Assembly (NCBI GenBank): GCA_017445015.1
Contig: JAFSVL010000017.1
Coordinates: 1 to 64,000, forward strand
Direction: 5' to 3'
Origin: Bacteroidales bacterium
Lineage (GTDB): Bacteria; Bacteroidota; Bacteroidia; Bacteroidales; UBA932
DNA: 64,000 nt
A program made the translations under genes and the position numbers. The notes under the pieces were generated by a model, which saw nothing but the letters and a program-made list of their open reading frames with translations, searched no databases and was not told where the DNA came from. Positions 33,532 through 41,545 of this stretch are shown in pieces; positions within the stretch are counted from its first letter, which is position 1, and each line of letters opens with the position of its first letter.

Positions 33532-33538
33532 CAGGGCC

Positions 33539-34975
33539 ATGAACCTGAAATCGCTGGCGAAAGATACGGCCGTTTACGGTCTGAGCAGCATTGTGGGCAG
33601 ATTTCTCAATTATCTGCTCGTCCCCCTCTATACCACGATGATTCCCGCTTCCTGCGGGGGCTACGGTACGGTGACGAACCTTTACGCCTATACCGCGCTG
33701 CTGCTGGCGCTGCTTACCTTCGGCATGGAAACGACCCTGTTCCGTTTTTCGTCCAAGGAAGGGGAGGACCCGCGACTGGTGTACGGGACGACCTTGAAAA
33801 TGGTGGGCGGGGTGGCGCTGTTTTTTGCCGCCGCGACGCTGGCGCTGCTTTCCCCCATATCCTCTGCGCTCGGCTATGCCGATCATCCCGCCTATGTGGG
33901 CTGCATGGCGCTGATTGTAGCCATGGATGCGTTCCAGGCCATTATGTTCAGCCGCTTGCGCCAGACGGGGAAGGCGGTGAAATTCATGCTCTGCAAGTTC
34001 GCCTTCATCATCCCCAATATCCTGCTCAACCTTTTCGTGTTCCTGGTGCTGCCGCGTTATTACCAGGCCCCGGACGGGGGCGTCGGCTTCATTTTCGCGG
34101 TGAACCTGTTCTGCACGGCATCGGTATTCCTGTGCTTTATTCCGGAACTGAAGGGCCTCGGCTATGGTTTTGACAAGGCGCTTGCCGGAAGGATGCTGCG
34201 CTATACCTGGCCGCTTCTGCTCCTTTCGCTGGTCGGGATTCTGAATCAGGTGGCGGATAAAATCCTCTATCCCTGGCTCGTGCCCGGGCCCGAAGGAAAG
34301 GTGCAGCTGGGCATCTACGGTGCATGCGCGAAGATTGCGATGATCCTGGCCTTGCTCACGCAGGCATTCCGCTATGCCTATGAGCCGATCGTCTTTGGCA
34401 GCAGCAAGGATAAAAACAGTCCGCAGACGCTTGCGGACGGCATGAAATATTTTATCATTTTCAGCCTGCTCGCCTATCTGGCGGTCATGTTCTACCTGCC
34501 GGTGCTGAAATATTTTGTCGGCAGCAGTTATTGGGAAGGGCTTAAGGTGGTGCCGGTCGTGATGGCCGCGGAAATCTGCATGGGCGTGTATTTCAACCTC
34601 TCGTTCTGGTACAAACTTTCCGACCGGACCATCTGGGGAGCCGCTCTCAGCGGTATCGGCGCAAGCGTCATGATCGGACTGAATGTCTTGCTCGTGCCTC
34701 GCATCGGCTATATGGGCTGTGCCTGGGCCGGACTGGCCGGCTACGGAACGGCGATGGTGCTGAGTTTTATCATCGGCGCAAAGAAATACCCGGTCGCCTA
34801 CGATTTGCGCAGTGCATTGCTTTTTGTCCTGCTGACGGCCGCACTGCTGGGCGCATCGATGCTTTTTGCACGGAGCCGCATGGCGACAATCCCGCTGCAG
34901 TTGTCGTTCAATACGCTGCTCCTGCTGGTGTATTCGGTTTTTGTCTATTTTAGTGTCAAAAATACCAGAAAGTAA
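33539..34975 (+). CDS. Wzx-like polysaccharide/lipid-linked oligosaccharide flippase
   Basis: 478 residues with about 12-14 membrane helices, in the MOP/MATE polysaccharide transporter family. The N-terminus SLAKDTAVYGLSSIVGRFLNYLL is the typical first-helix motif of Bacteroidetes O-antigen/capsule flippases, which move undecaprenyl-linked sugars to the periplasm. ATG 33539, 7 nt past a TACCTTTG box. It lies near a Stealth transferase (35785) but not in a full capsule cluster; it could instead serve another lipid-linked precursor. Confidence 0.88.
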   Translation: MNLKSLAKDTAVYGLSSIVGRFLNYLLVPLYTTMIPASCGGYGTVTNLYAYTALLLALLTFGMETTLFRFSSKEGEDPRLVYGTTLKMVGGVALFFAAATLALLSPISSALGYADHPAYVGCMALIVAMDAFQAIMFSRLRQTGKAVKFMLCKFAFIIPNILLNLFVFLVLPRYYQAPDGGVGFIFAVNLFCTASVFLCFIPELKGLGYGFDKALAGRMLRYTWPLLLLSLVGILNQVADKILYPWLVPGPEGKVQLGIYGACAKIAMILALLTQAFRYAYEPIVFGSSKDKNSPQTLADGMKYFIIFSLLAYLAVMFYLPVLKYFVGSSYWEGLKVVPVVMAAEICMGVYFNLSFWYKLSDRTIWGAALSGIGASVMIGLNVLLVPRIGYMGCAWAGLAGYGTAMVLSFIIGAKKYPVAYDLRSALLFVLLTAALLGASMLFARSRMATIPLQLSFNTLLLLVYSVFVYFSVKNTRK

Positions 34976-34979
34976 TTGT

Positions 34980-35642
34980 ATGAAAAAGATTTTTACCCAT
35001 GTTTTGTATGCGGCGGCTGCGTTTGCGGCTGCCTCCTGCGGAAGCCAGCAGGGCAAAAAAGCCCAGGAGAATGCGCAGGATGCCGCTGCGGCCCCTGAGA
35101 CCGAAATCGCTTCGGCGCCCCTGGCGGAGGACAGCGAGCCGGTGTTCGATATTGTGACGAACCTCGGCACTATCCGGATCAAACTCTTCAAGGATACGCC
35201 CCAGCACAGGGATAACTTTGTAAAACTGGCAAAATCAGGATTTTACAAGGGGATTCTCTTCCACAGGGTGATTGACGGCTTTATGATTCAGGCAGGCGAC
35301 CCGCTGACCAGGAATCCTGCGAACAAGGCCAGTTTCGGCACCGGAGGTCCGGGTTACACGGTTCCCGCGGAGATCCTGCCGGAGCATACGCACAAGAAGG
35401 GGGCGCTGGCCGCCGCCCGGCGCGGCGATATGGCCAATCCGATGCGCGAGTCTTCCGGGTCGCAGTTTTATCTGGTGCAGGATCCCGTCTCCTGCGCGCA
35501 ACTGGACGGCGCTTACACCGTATTCGGCGAGACGCTTTCCGGTTTCGATGTCATCGACAAGATTGCCAAAGTTCCCAGGGACGGGCGTGACTGCCCGTTG
35601 AGCGACGTGAAAATCCTGAAAGTCGTCGAGGTGGAGGAGTAA
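34980..35642 (+). CDS. Secreted cyclophilin-type peptidyl-prolyl isomerase (lipoprotein)
   Basis: 220 residues. The lipoprotein signal (MKKIFTHVLYAAAAFAAASC, lipid-anchored Cys20) is followed by a charged Ala/Gln/Glu linker and a cyclophilin domain (FDIVTNLGTIRIKLF, FHRVIDGFMIQAGDP, SGSQFYLVQD). The GDP/FxxQ active-site residues are present. It catalyses proline isomerisation in exported proteins, anchored in an envelope membrane. It begins 4 nt past the flippase stop and ends 74 nt before a terminator. Confidence 0.92.
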   Translation: MKKIFTHVLYAAAAFAAASCGSQQGKKAQENAQDAAAAPETEIASAPLAEDSEPVFDIVTNLGTIRIKLFKDTPQHRDNFVKLAKSGFYKGILFHRVIDGFMIQAGDPLTRNPANKASFGTGGPGYTVPAEILPEHTHKKGALAAARRGDMANPMRESSGSQFYLVQDPVSCAQLDGAYTVFGETLSGFDVIDKIAKVPRDGRDCPLSDVKILKVVEVEE

Positions 35643-35715
35643 TTTTGGCACGGTCCTTGAATATTTGGCCTTTGAATAGTTTTTTCATAGGTTAAATATA
35701 GGTTTGAATGTGTGG

Positions 35716-35748
35716 ACCGTCCGCGATGGGATATCGGGGACGGTTTTT
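35716..35748 (+). terminator. Rho-independent terminator after the cyclophilin gene
   Basis: ACCGTCC (35716-35722) pairs with GGACGGT (35738-35744), followed by T to 35748 and a second T-tract beyond. It closes the flippase-cyclophilin unit. Confidence 0.7.
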
Positions 35749-35784
35749 CGTTTTTTTTGTTTAAATTGCAGCCGGTCTGCAGAG

Positions 35785-36738
35785 ATGAAGATGGAACCGA
35801 TAGATGCCCTTTTCCCCTGGGTGGACGGAAGCGACCCCGTGCTCTCCGCCCGCAGGGCGCAGTATGCTGCAGGAGATGCGCTCCACAACGATGAGGTGGG
35901 GGGCACGACCCGGTACGCCTCGCTGGGAGAGGTGAAATACTGCGTGGCCTCGCTGCTGCGTTTCGCCCCGTTTCTGCGAAAGGTCTTTATCGTGACGGAC
36001 GGACAGGATCCGGGCTTGCGCCCGATGCTCGAAAAATATTTTCCCGACCGTGCGGATGATGTGGTCATCGTGGACCATAAGGTGATTTTCAAGGGCTGGG
36101 AGCAGTTCCTTCCGACCTTCAATTCCAATTCCATCGACGTCCTGATCTGGAACATCCCCGAACTTTCAGAGCGTTTCGTGTATTTGAATGACGACATGAT
36201 GCTCATCCGTCCGGTGACTCCGGAGGACTTTTTCCGTCCGGAGGGAGTGGTCTGTTACGGAACGCGCTTCCCGGCCTTTTTCGGCCGGGTGCTCCGCAGC
36301 CTCCGTCCCTCGCATATCGGGTTCAAGGCGGCGATGCTCCGGGCCCTCGAACTGGAAGGGGGAGGGCGCTATTTCATCAACCTCGGACATGCACCCTGCC
36401 CCATGCTGAAAAGTTGGTTCGAAGACTGGGCGGGGCGCCGTCCGGACATGGTGGAGCTGAATCTGCGCGACAAGTTCCGCAGCCGCGAGCAGTTCGAAGG
36501 GCAGGAGCCCTTTTATCTGGATATGGACCGCCGGGGGCGCCTGGTGCTGATTCCGGACAAGAAGGCCGCCTTCTATTTCAAGCGGCACGGCGGCAGGGAT
36601 TATGTGGCGAAGAAACTTCGTTCCTTCGATAAAGACCATATGCGCAAGTTTGTCTGTTTCAATTCACTGAACCTCTGCACGCCGGAAGAGTCGGGGCAGG
36701 TGCTCCGCTGGCTGGGAGGGCGCATCGGAATTGAGTGA
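35785..36738 (+). CDS. Stealth-family sugar-phosphate transferase
   Basis: 317 residues. The four Stealth conserved regions are visible: CR1 IDALFPWVDGSDP, CR2 RYASLGEVKYCVASLLRFAPFL with IVTDGQDP, CR3 around LGHAPCPMLKSWFED, and a C-terminal Lys-rich region. Stealth proteins are phosphotransferases that add hexose-1-phosphate to capsular or wall polymers (the family name refers to immune evasion). ATG 35785 was selected because the open frame from 35704 crosses the terminator. It is in the neighbourhood of a flippase and, further on, Wzi (53287), but not in an operon with them. Acceptor unknown. Confidence 0.88.
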   Translation: MKMEPIDALFPWVDGSDPVLSARRAQYAAGDALHNDEVGGTTRYASLGEVKYCVASLLRFAPFLRKVFIVTDGQDPGLRPMLEKYFPDRADDVVIVDHKVIFKGWEQFLPTFNSNSIDVLIWNIPELSERFVYLNDDMMLIRPVTPEDFFRPEGVVCYGTRFPAFFGRVLRSLRPSHIGFKAAMLRALELEGGGRYFINLGHAPCPMLKSWFEDWAGRRPDMVELNLRDKFRSREQFEGQEPFYLDMDRRGRLVLIPDKKAAFYFKRHGGRDYVAKKLRSFDKDHMRKFVCFNSLNLCTPEESGQVLRWLGGRIGIE

Positions 36739-36746
36739 GATTTCCC

Positions 36747-36777
36747 TTGCGTTTGTGGGAGGAATTGATTACCTTTA
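36747..36777 (+). promoter_or_regulatory. Promoter of the nuclease/TonB-receptor operon
   Basis: TTG at 36747-36749 and TACCTTTA at 36770-36777 are separated by 20 nt, close to the Bacteroidetes consensus (one mismatch at the last base). It lies 41 nt upstream of the ATG at 36819 and is the only good promoter before 49 kb on this strand. Confidence 0.6.
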
Positions 36778-36818
36778 CAGACTAAGGCAAATTCAAATTA
36801 AAAACGATAGACACGGAC

Positions 36819-39287
36819 ATGAAGACCAAGTATTTTGCATGGCTGCCGGTGGTGCTTCTCACCCTGGGCGCCTGTGACGACAAGAAGAACCTCGGTCCCG
36901 AGGAACTGACCCTTTCCGCCACGGAACTCGACTTTGCATCGGCGTCCGAGAGCAAGACGCTGAACCTCAAGGCTACCATCGACTGGGGAATCCAGTGGAG
37001 TGATGAAACGGACAAGGCCTGGCTGAGCATCGACCCTGATGCCGGAAAGGCCTCGGCGGAAGAGAAGACCATTACCATCACGGTCCTGGAGAATACAGGT
37101 GAAAACCGCAGCGCCACCGTTACTTTCTACGGCAATGTCCTGCACAAGCAGACGGTGACCATCTCCCAGACCGGAGAGAAGGGCGACGGGGAAGCGATCA
37201 CCGTCGCCGAATTCATCGCAAAGGCGGATACCCAGACTCCCTTTGTGCTGGAAGGCAAAGTGAGCAATGTCAACGGCACGTACAAGTATTTCAACCTTTC
37301 GGACGGTACCGAGACGGTGCAGATTTACCAGCCGGTGAATTTTGACAGTTTCTCCATCGAAAACGGCGGAACGGCAAGGGTGAAGGGCGTGTATGAGAGA
37401 TTTGAGAAGAATGACGGCACCGTGGTCCACGAGATGAAAAACGGAAACATCCTCTCCTATGAGGGGCCCGACCTGGGCGACCATATCTTCGCCCAGACCT
37501 TCTCGGCAAGCCTCGGTGACTTTACGGAGGAGGTGAAGTCCGGAACCGTCAACCCCGTCTGGGCCTACGATTCCAAGTACAAATGCGCCAAGGCTACCGC
37601 CTATGTGGACGGCAAGAACAACGCTTCGGAATCCTGGCTGATCAGTCCGGAGATCGACCTTACCTCCGAGACGGCCGCCACCCTTGTCTTCGACCATGCC
37701 TGCAATTATTTCACCGCGGTATCCAACGAGGTCTCCCTCTGGGCAAGCAAGAACGGCGCGGCCTTCGTCCAGCTGGTCATCCCTACATATCCCACCAGTT
37801 TCACCTTCGTGTCTTCCGGGAAGATCAGTCTCAAGGATTTCCTCGGCGCCAAAGTGAAGATCGCGCTTGTGTACACTTCCACGGCGACAAAGGCCGGCAC
37901 CTATGAGGTGCAGAATTTCTTCGTCGATGCGGAGGACAGCGGCGAGACCGTCTATCCCAGGCAGGAAAACTGCAATTCGGTCAGCGAAATCATCGCCCTT
38001 GCCAAGGATACCAAGTTCAACTGCACGGCGGCGATGCTGGTGGTCGCCAAATCCACCGGCGGCGTGGTCGTGTCCGACCAGACCGGGAACCTGTATCTTT
38101 ACGATGAGCAGGCCACCGCGAACGTCGCCATCGGAGATAAGATTACCTTCTCCGGCCTGCGCGCCGTGTACAACGGGGTTCCCGAGGTGACCGGCCTTTC
38201 CAATGTGACGGTAGCGTCTTCGGGCAATGAAGTGACTTATCCCGAGCCCAAGGATATCATCGGCGGTTTTGACAGTTATTCCTCTGCCGTCGCCGAGTAT
38301 ATCTCCATGACGGGAACGCTCAGCAAGAGCCAGAATGCCGCCGGTACCGTAACGTATTACAACCTTGCCGTTCCCGGCGCGACGATGCAGGGCAGCGTTT
38401 CCCTGCCGTCCGCATCCCTGGGCCTGGACGCGCTTGAGGGCAAGATGATCACCGTTGCCGGATATTACAACGGCACGTCCGGCTCGTCCACCAAATACCA
38501 CAATATCATTGCCGTAAAAGTGGAGGAGGCGTCCGGACTGTCCATCCTGACGGTTGACAAGACGGACATCAGTGTCGCGGCCTCGGCGCAGACGGCCAGT
38601 TTCAACGTGGGTGGCAACACTTCTTGGACGGTGAGCTGCGACGACGCGGCGCTTACGGCAACGCCCGCTTCCGGCAGCGGCGCCGCGGAGGTCGTGCTGT
38701 CCTTCCCGGAGAACACCGACACCGAGAACGCCAAGACCTACACGGTGAGGGTCAGTACGGAGGATCCCGCCCCCGTCAAGGAGTTTACCGTCGTGATTAC
38801 GCAGAAGAAGGCTTCTTCGGGTACCGAGCAGGAGTTTGAACTTACAAACGACGAGATTGTCGCGGCCATCAATGCGGCTGTTGCCAACAAAGCCAATGGT
38901 TACACGGAGATAACGATAAACAGCGCGTCGGGAGAGTGGCAGGGTAAAATGAATGCCCAGAAAGATGTGTCCTATGTACAGCTCCGGGCAAAAGACGGTG
39001 CCTGTATCAAGTCTCCCGCCTTTGAGAAAGACATCAAGCGAATTGAGCTCCGGATTAATTCCAAGACGGGTGCGCAGCGCATTATCCATGCCATTCCTTC
39101 CGACAGCGTTCCGTCCTCCGGCGATTACAAGGCGGCCGACTGGGCTGCACAATATGGTCAGGCTGCCAGTACAGGCAACGTGGCAGAGACTTTGACAATT
39201 AATGTGGACGGCGCAGTCAAAGATTTTGCACTGATCGTTTCGGGCGGTGCCGTTTATATCGACAGCATATTGGTTGTCTGTGAATAG
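36819..39287 (+). CDS. Multi-domain surface lipoprotein: BACON, OB-fold, choice-of-anchor-J-like, second OB-fold and BACON
   Basis: 822 residues with a lipoprotein signal (lipobox LGAC, Cys19). The likely order is: BACON domain ~28-115; OB-fold ~120-190 (FVLEGKVSNVNGTYKYFNL); a choice-of-anchor-J-like lectin-type domain ~200-345 (ESWLISPEIDLTS); a second OB-fold ~360-510; a second BACON ~515-605; and a C-terminal ~200-residue domain I cannot name. BACON domains bind mucin or carbohydrate-like ligands in Bacteroidetes, and OB-folds of this type accompany YhcR-like and DUF5689 proteins. First gene of the nuclease operon. It may capture the substrate; that is inferred. Confidence 0.75.
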   Translation: MKTKYFAWLPVVLLTLGACDDKKNLGPEELTLSATELDFASASESKTLNLKATIDWGIQWSDETDKAWLSIDPDAGKASAEEKTITITVLENTGENRSATVTFYGNVLHKQTVTISQTGEKGDGEAITVAEFIAKADTQTPFVLEGKVSNVNGTYKYFNLSDGTETVQIYQPVNFDSFSIENGGTARVKGVYERFEKNDGTVVHEMKNGNILSYEGPDLGDHIFAQTFSASLGDFTEEVKSGTVNPVWAYDSKYKCAKATAYVDGKNNASESWLISPEIDLTSETAATLVFDHACNYFTAVSNEVSLWASKNGAAFVQLVIPTYPTSFTFVSSGKISLKDFLGAKVKIALVYTSTATKAGTYEVQNFFVDAEDSGETVYPRQENCNSVSEIIALAKDTKFNCTAAMLVVAKSTGGVVVSDQTGNLYLYDEQATANVAIGDKITFSGLRAVYNGVPEVTGLSNVTVASSGNEVTYPEPKDIIGGFDSYSSAVAEYISMTGTLSKSQNAAGTVTYYNLAVPGATMQGSVSLPSASLGLDALEGKMITVAGYYNGTSGSSTKYHNIIAVKVEEASGLSILTVDKTDISVAASAQTASFNVGGNTSWTVSCDDAALTATPASGSGAAEVVLSFPENTDTENAKTYTVRVSTEDPAPVKEFTVVITQKKASSGTEQEFELTNDEIVAAINAAVANKANGYTEITINSASGEWQGKMNAQKDVSYVQLRAKDGACIKSPAFEKDIKRIELRINSKTGAQRIIHAIPSDSVPSSGDYKAADWAAQYGQAASTGNVAETLTINVDGAVKDFALIVSGGAVYIDSILVVCE

Positions 39288-40455
39288 GATAATATTTTCA
39301 ACGGCTGTTGTCCTGCTGTGTCTTCAGGCTTGTACAAAGCCTGAAGACAATGGTGGCGGGGCGCTTTCGCTCGGCATCCCCCGGCTCCGGGTCAGCAATA
39401 TCGCAGATGCCCAGTTTATTACGGTGACTGCCGATGAGGCCTGGACCCTTGATATCGACTGGGGCGGGGCCGGGCCCTGGGGGGAACTCAGCGTCAGCAG
39501 CGGAATGCGCAGCAAGAAGGGCATTACCTTCAGCTGGACGAAGAATGCCGGGAGCGGCGAGCGCAGCGCCGTCTTTACCCTTAACGGAAAGACCCGCACC
39601 GTATCGCAGACTTTCGTGCAGGAGGGGACGCCTTCCACTCCGGTCCAGCCCGACATCCCCACCACCCTTCAGCCGGATATTCCCGGGGGCTGGCTGGAAC
39701 TTCCCGCCCTGGACAGGAGCGACTGTTGCTTCTTTACCCATTCCATGACGCAGGGTACCTATAAGGGCCGCAATTATTCCTTCTATCTGGACCCGAAAGC
39801 ACGCATTGCCCTCTGGGTGGCCTATCCGCTGAACAAGGCGCTCATCGGCAACGGCTCCCGCTCCGAAGAATGGGCCTTGGACCCCAAGGTCCCCGAGCAG
39901 TACCAGTCCGTGGTTTACGGCGGATACAAGTCGGGCGGTTATGACCGCGGTCACCAGCTGCCTTCGGCGGACCGTCTTGGCGACGGTATCAACGAAACCA
40001 CTTTCTACGGGACCAATATCACGCCCCAGCTCAGCCATTTCAACCAGCGGATCTGGGCCAGCCTGGAAGGGATGGTCCGCAGCTGGTCTTCCCAGTTCGA
40101 TACGCTCTATGTGGTGACCGGGACGGACGTCGCAGGCGCGACCCTGACGGCCTACGATAATTACTACAAGGAAATCACCGTTCCGACGGGATACTACAAG
40201 GTGCTGCTCGGCTACAAACGCAACGGCACGGTCGGCATCACCAACACGACCGGCGGCTATACCGGCATCGCCTTCTACTTTGAACACAGAAATGATTATC
40301 CCAACAGCAAAGAGACCATTTTCCAGCAGTCGATGACCATCGGCGCCATCGAAAATAAACTCGGTATGGATTTCTTTGTGAACCTTCCAGCCGTGGCCGG
40401 GCCCCCGTTTGCCGCCAAGGCGGAATCCACTTTTGACCCCTGGTGGAAAAATTAA
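39280..40455 (+). CDS. Lipoprotein DNA/RNA non-specific endonuclease (NUC1) with BACON domain
   Basis: 391 residues from GTG 39280, whose frame gives a textbook lipoprotein signal ending LQAC; it overlaps the preceding stop by 8 bp. Residues ~25-105 form a BACON domain, then a Pro-rich linker, then the His-Me-finger nuclease domain. The catalytic motif is DRGH (Asp222-His225, in GGYDRGHQLPSADR), with the Mg-binding Asn in FYGTNITPQLSHFNQR. NUC1 enzymes cut DNA and RNA without sequence preference. As a lipoprotein it should act at the cell surface or in the periplasm, on extracellular nucleic acid. Confidence 0.9.
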   Translation: MNRIIFSTAVVLLCLQACTKPEDNGGGALSLGIPRLRVSNIADAQFITVTADEAWTLDIDWGGAGPWGELSVSSGMRSKKGITFSWTKNAGSGERSAVFTLNGKTRTVSQTFVQEGTPSTPVQPDIPTTLQPDIPGGWLELPALDRSDCCFFTHSMTQGTYKGRNYSFYLDPKARIALWVAYPLNKALIGNGSRSEEWALDPKVPEQYQSVVYGGYKSGGYDRGHQLPSADRLGDGINETTFYGTNITPQLSHFNQRIWASLEGMVRSWSSQFDTLYVVTGTDVAGATLTAYDNYYKEITVPTGYYKVLLGYKRNGTVGITNTTGGYTGIAFYFEHRNDYPNSKETIFQQSMTIGAIENKLGMDFFVNLPAVAGPPFAAKAESTFDPWWKN

Positions 40456-40461
40456 TGGCTT

Positions 40462-41544
40462 ATGAAAAGAAAAATCCTGCTTGTCACCCTGCTTGCGCTG
40501 CTTGCCAGCGTCAGCGCCTTCCCGCAAAAGGTAAGCCAGAGTTATGTGATCGGGTTTTATAATCTCGAGAATCTCTTTGATACCGTGCATGACGAGGGGA
40601 AGAACGACTATCAGTATCTTCCCGACGGCCAGAACCAGTGGACGGAGGCCAAGTATCGCAAGAAATTGCAGAATATGGCAACGGTCATCCGTGCGATGAA
40701 AGAGGAAAACAAGCGCTGGCATACCGTGCTGGGGGTCAGTGAAATCGAGAACCGTCACGTGCTGGAAGACCTTGTGTCCCAGCCGGAAATCCTTGCGGCG
40801 AATTTCCAGATCGTGCATTATGACGGCCCGGACCGCCGCGGTGTGGACTGTGCGTTCCTCTATCGCCCTTCGGAATTCCAGTTGATAGAGAGCCTGACCA
40901 TCCCGTTTACGTTTTATGGGGTGGCCCTGAATAGTCCCATGACCCCGGAAGAGCGTAAAAACTTCCGCACCCGCGACGTGCTGATGGTGCGCGGGACCAT
41001 CGCGGGAGAAATGTTCGCCTTTTATGTGGCCCACCTGCCTTCGCGGCTGGGCGGAAAAGGCGGGGACCTGCGTGCGCGCGGTGCCGAAATCATTTACGAG
41101 CACGCGCAGCGCTTTGAAAAGCGCTTCCCCGGCATCAAGATCGTGGTGATGGGGGATATGAACGACGACCCCTTCAACGATTCGATGTCTCTGTTCCTGC
41201 ACGGACGGAAGACGCGGGAGGAAATGGAGGAGAGTGATTTCTACAATCCCTACTGGGCGATGCTGGAGGCGGGTTACGGTTCCAACGCCTATCGCGGGGT
41301 CTGGAGCATTTTCGACCAGGAACTGGTCAATTACAACCTGGCGCACGCCCCCGAAGGGACGCTACAGTTGCTTCCGCTCATCCAGCGGCGACGGCAGACC
41401 TTCTACGGCCGCGTCTTCAGCAAACCGTTCATGACGGTGCAGGAAGGTCCGTATAAGGGCACCCCGTTCCGTACCTTTTCCGGCGGGACCTTCATCGGTG
41501 GTTATTCCGATCACTACCCAACCTATATAATCGTAGGAAAATAA
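40462..41544 (+). CDS. Secreted endonuclease/exonuclease/phosphatase family protein
   Basis: 360 residues. A signal peptide (MKRKILLVTLLALLASVSAFPQ) is followed by the EEP fold: GFYNLENLFDT, GVSEIENRHV (metal-binding Glu), VYVAHLPSR-type FYVAHLPSRLGG, GDMNDDPFND and YSDHYPTYI (catalytic His). Family members are DNase I-like nucleases or phosphodiesterases. It lies 6 nt after the NUC1 gene and 1 nt before the TonB-receptor ATG, so the three are co-transcribed. Its substrate could be the oligonucleotides released by NUC1, or a phosphoester; the sequence does not decide. Confidence 0.88.
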   Translation: MKRKILLVTLLALLASVSAFPQKVSQSYVIGFYNLENLFDTVHDEGKNDYQYLPDGQNQWTEAKYRKKLQNMATVIRAMKEENKRWHTVLGVSEIENRHVLEDLVSQPEILAANFQIVHYDGPDRRGVDCAFLYRPSEFQLIESLTIPFTFYGVALNSPMTPEERKNFRTRDVLMVRGTIAGEMFAFYVAHLPSRLGGKGGDLRARGAEIIYEHAQRFEKRFPGIKIVVMGDMNDDPFNDSMSLFLHGRKTREEMEESDFYNPYWAMLEAGYGSNAYRGVWSIFDQELVNYNLAHAPEGTLQLLPLIQRRRQTFYGRVFSKPFMTVQEGPYKGTPFRTFSGGTFIGGYSDHYPTYIIVGK

Positions 41545-41545
41545 T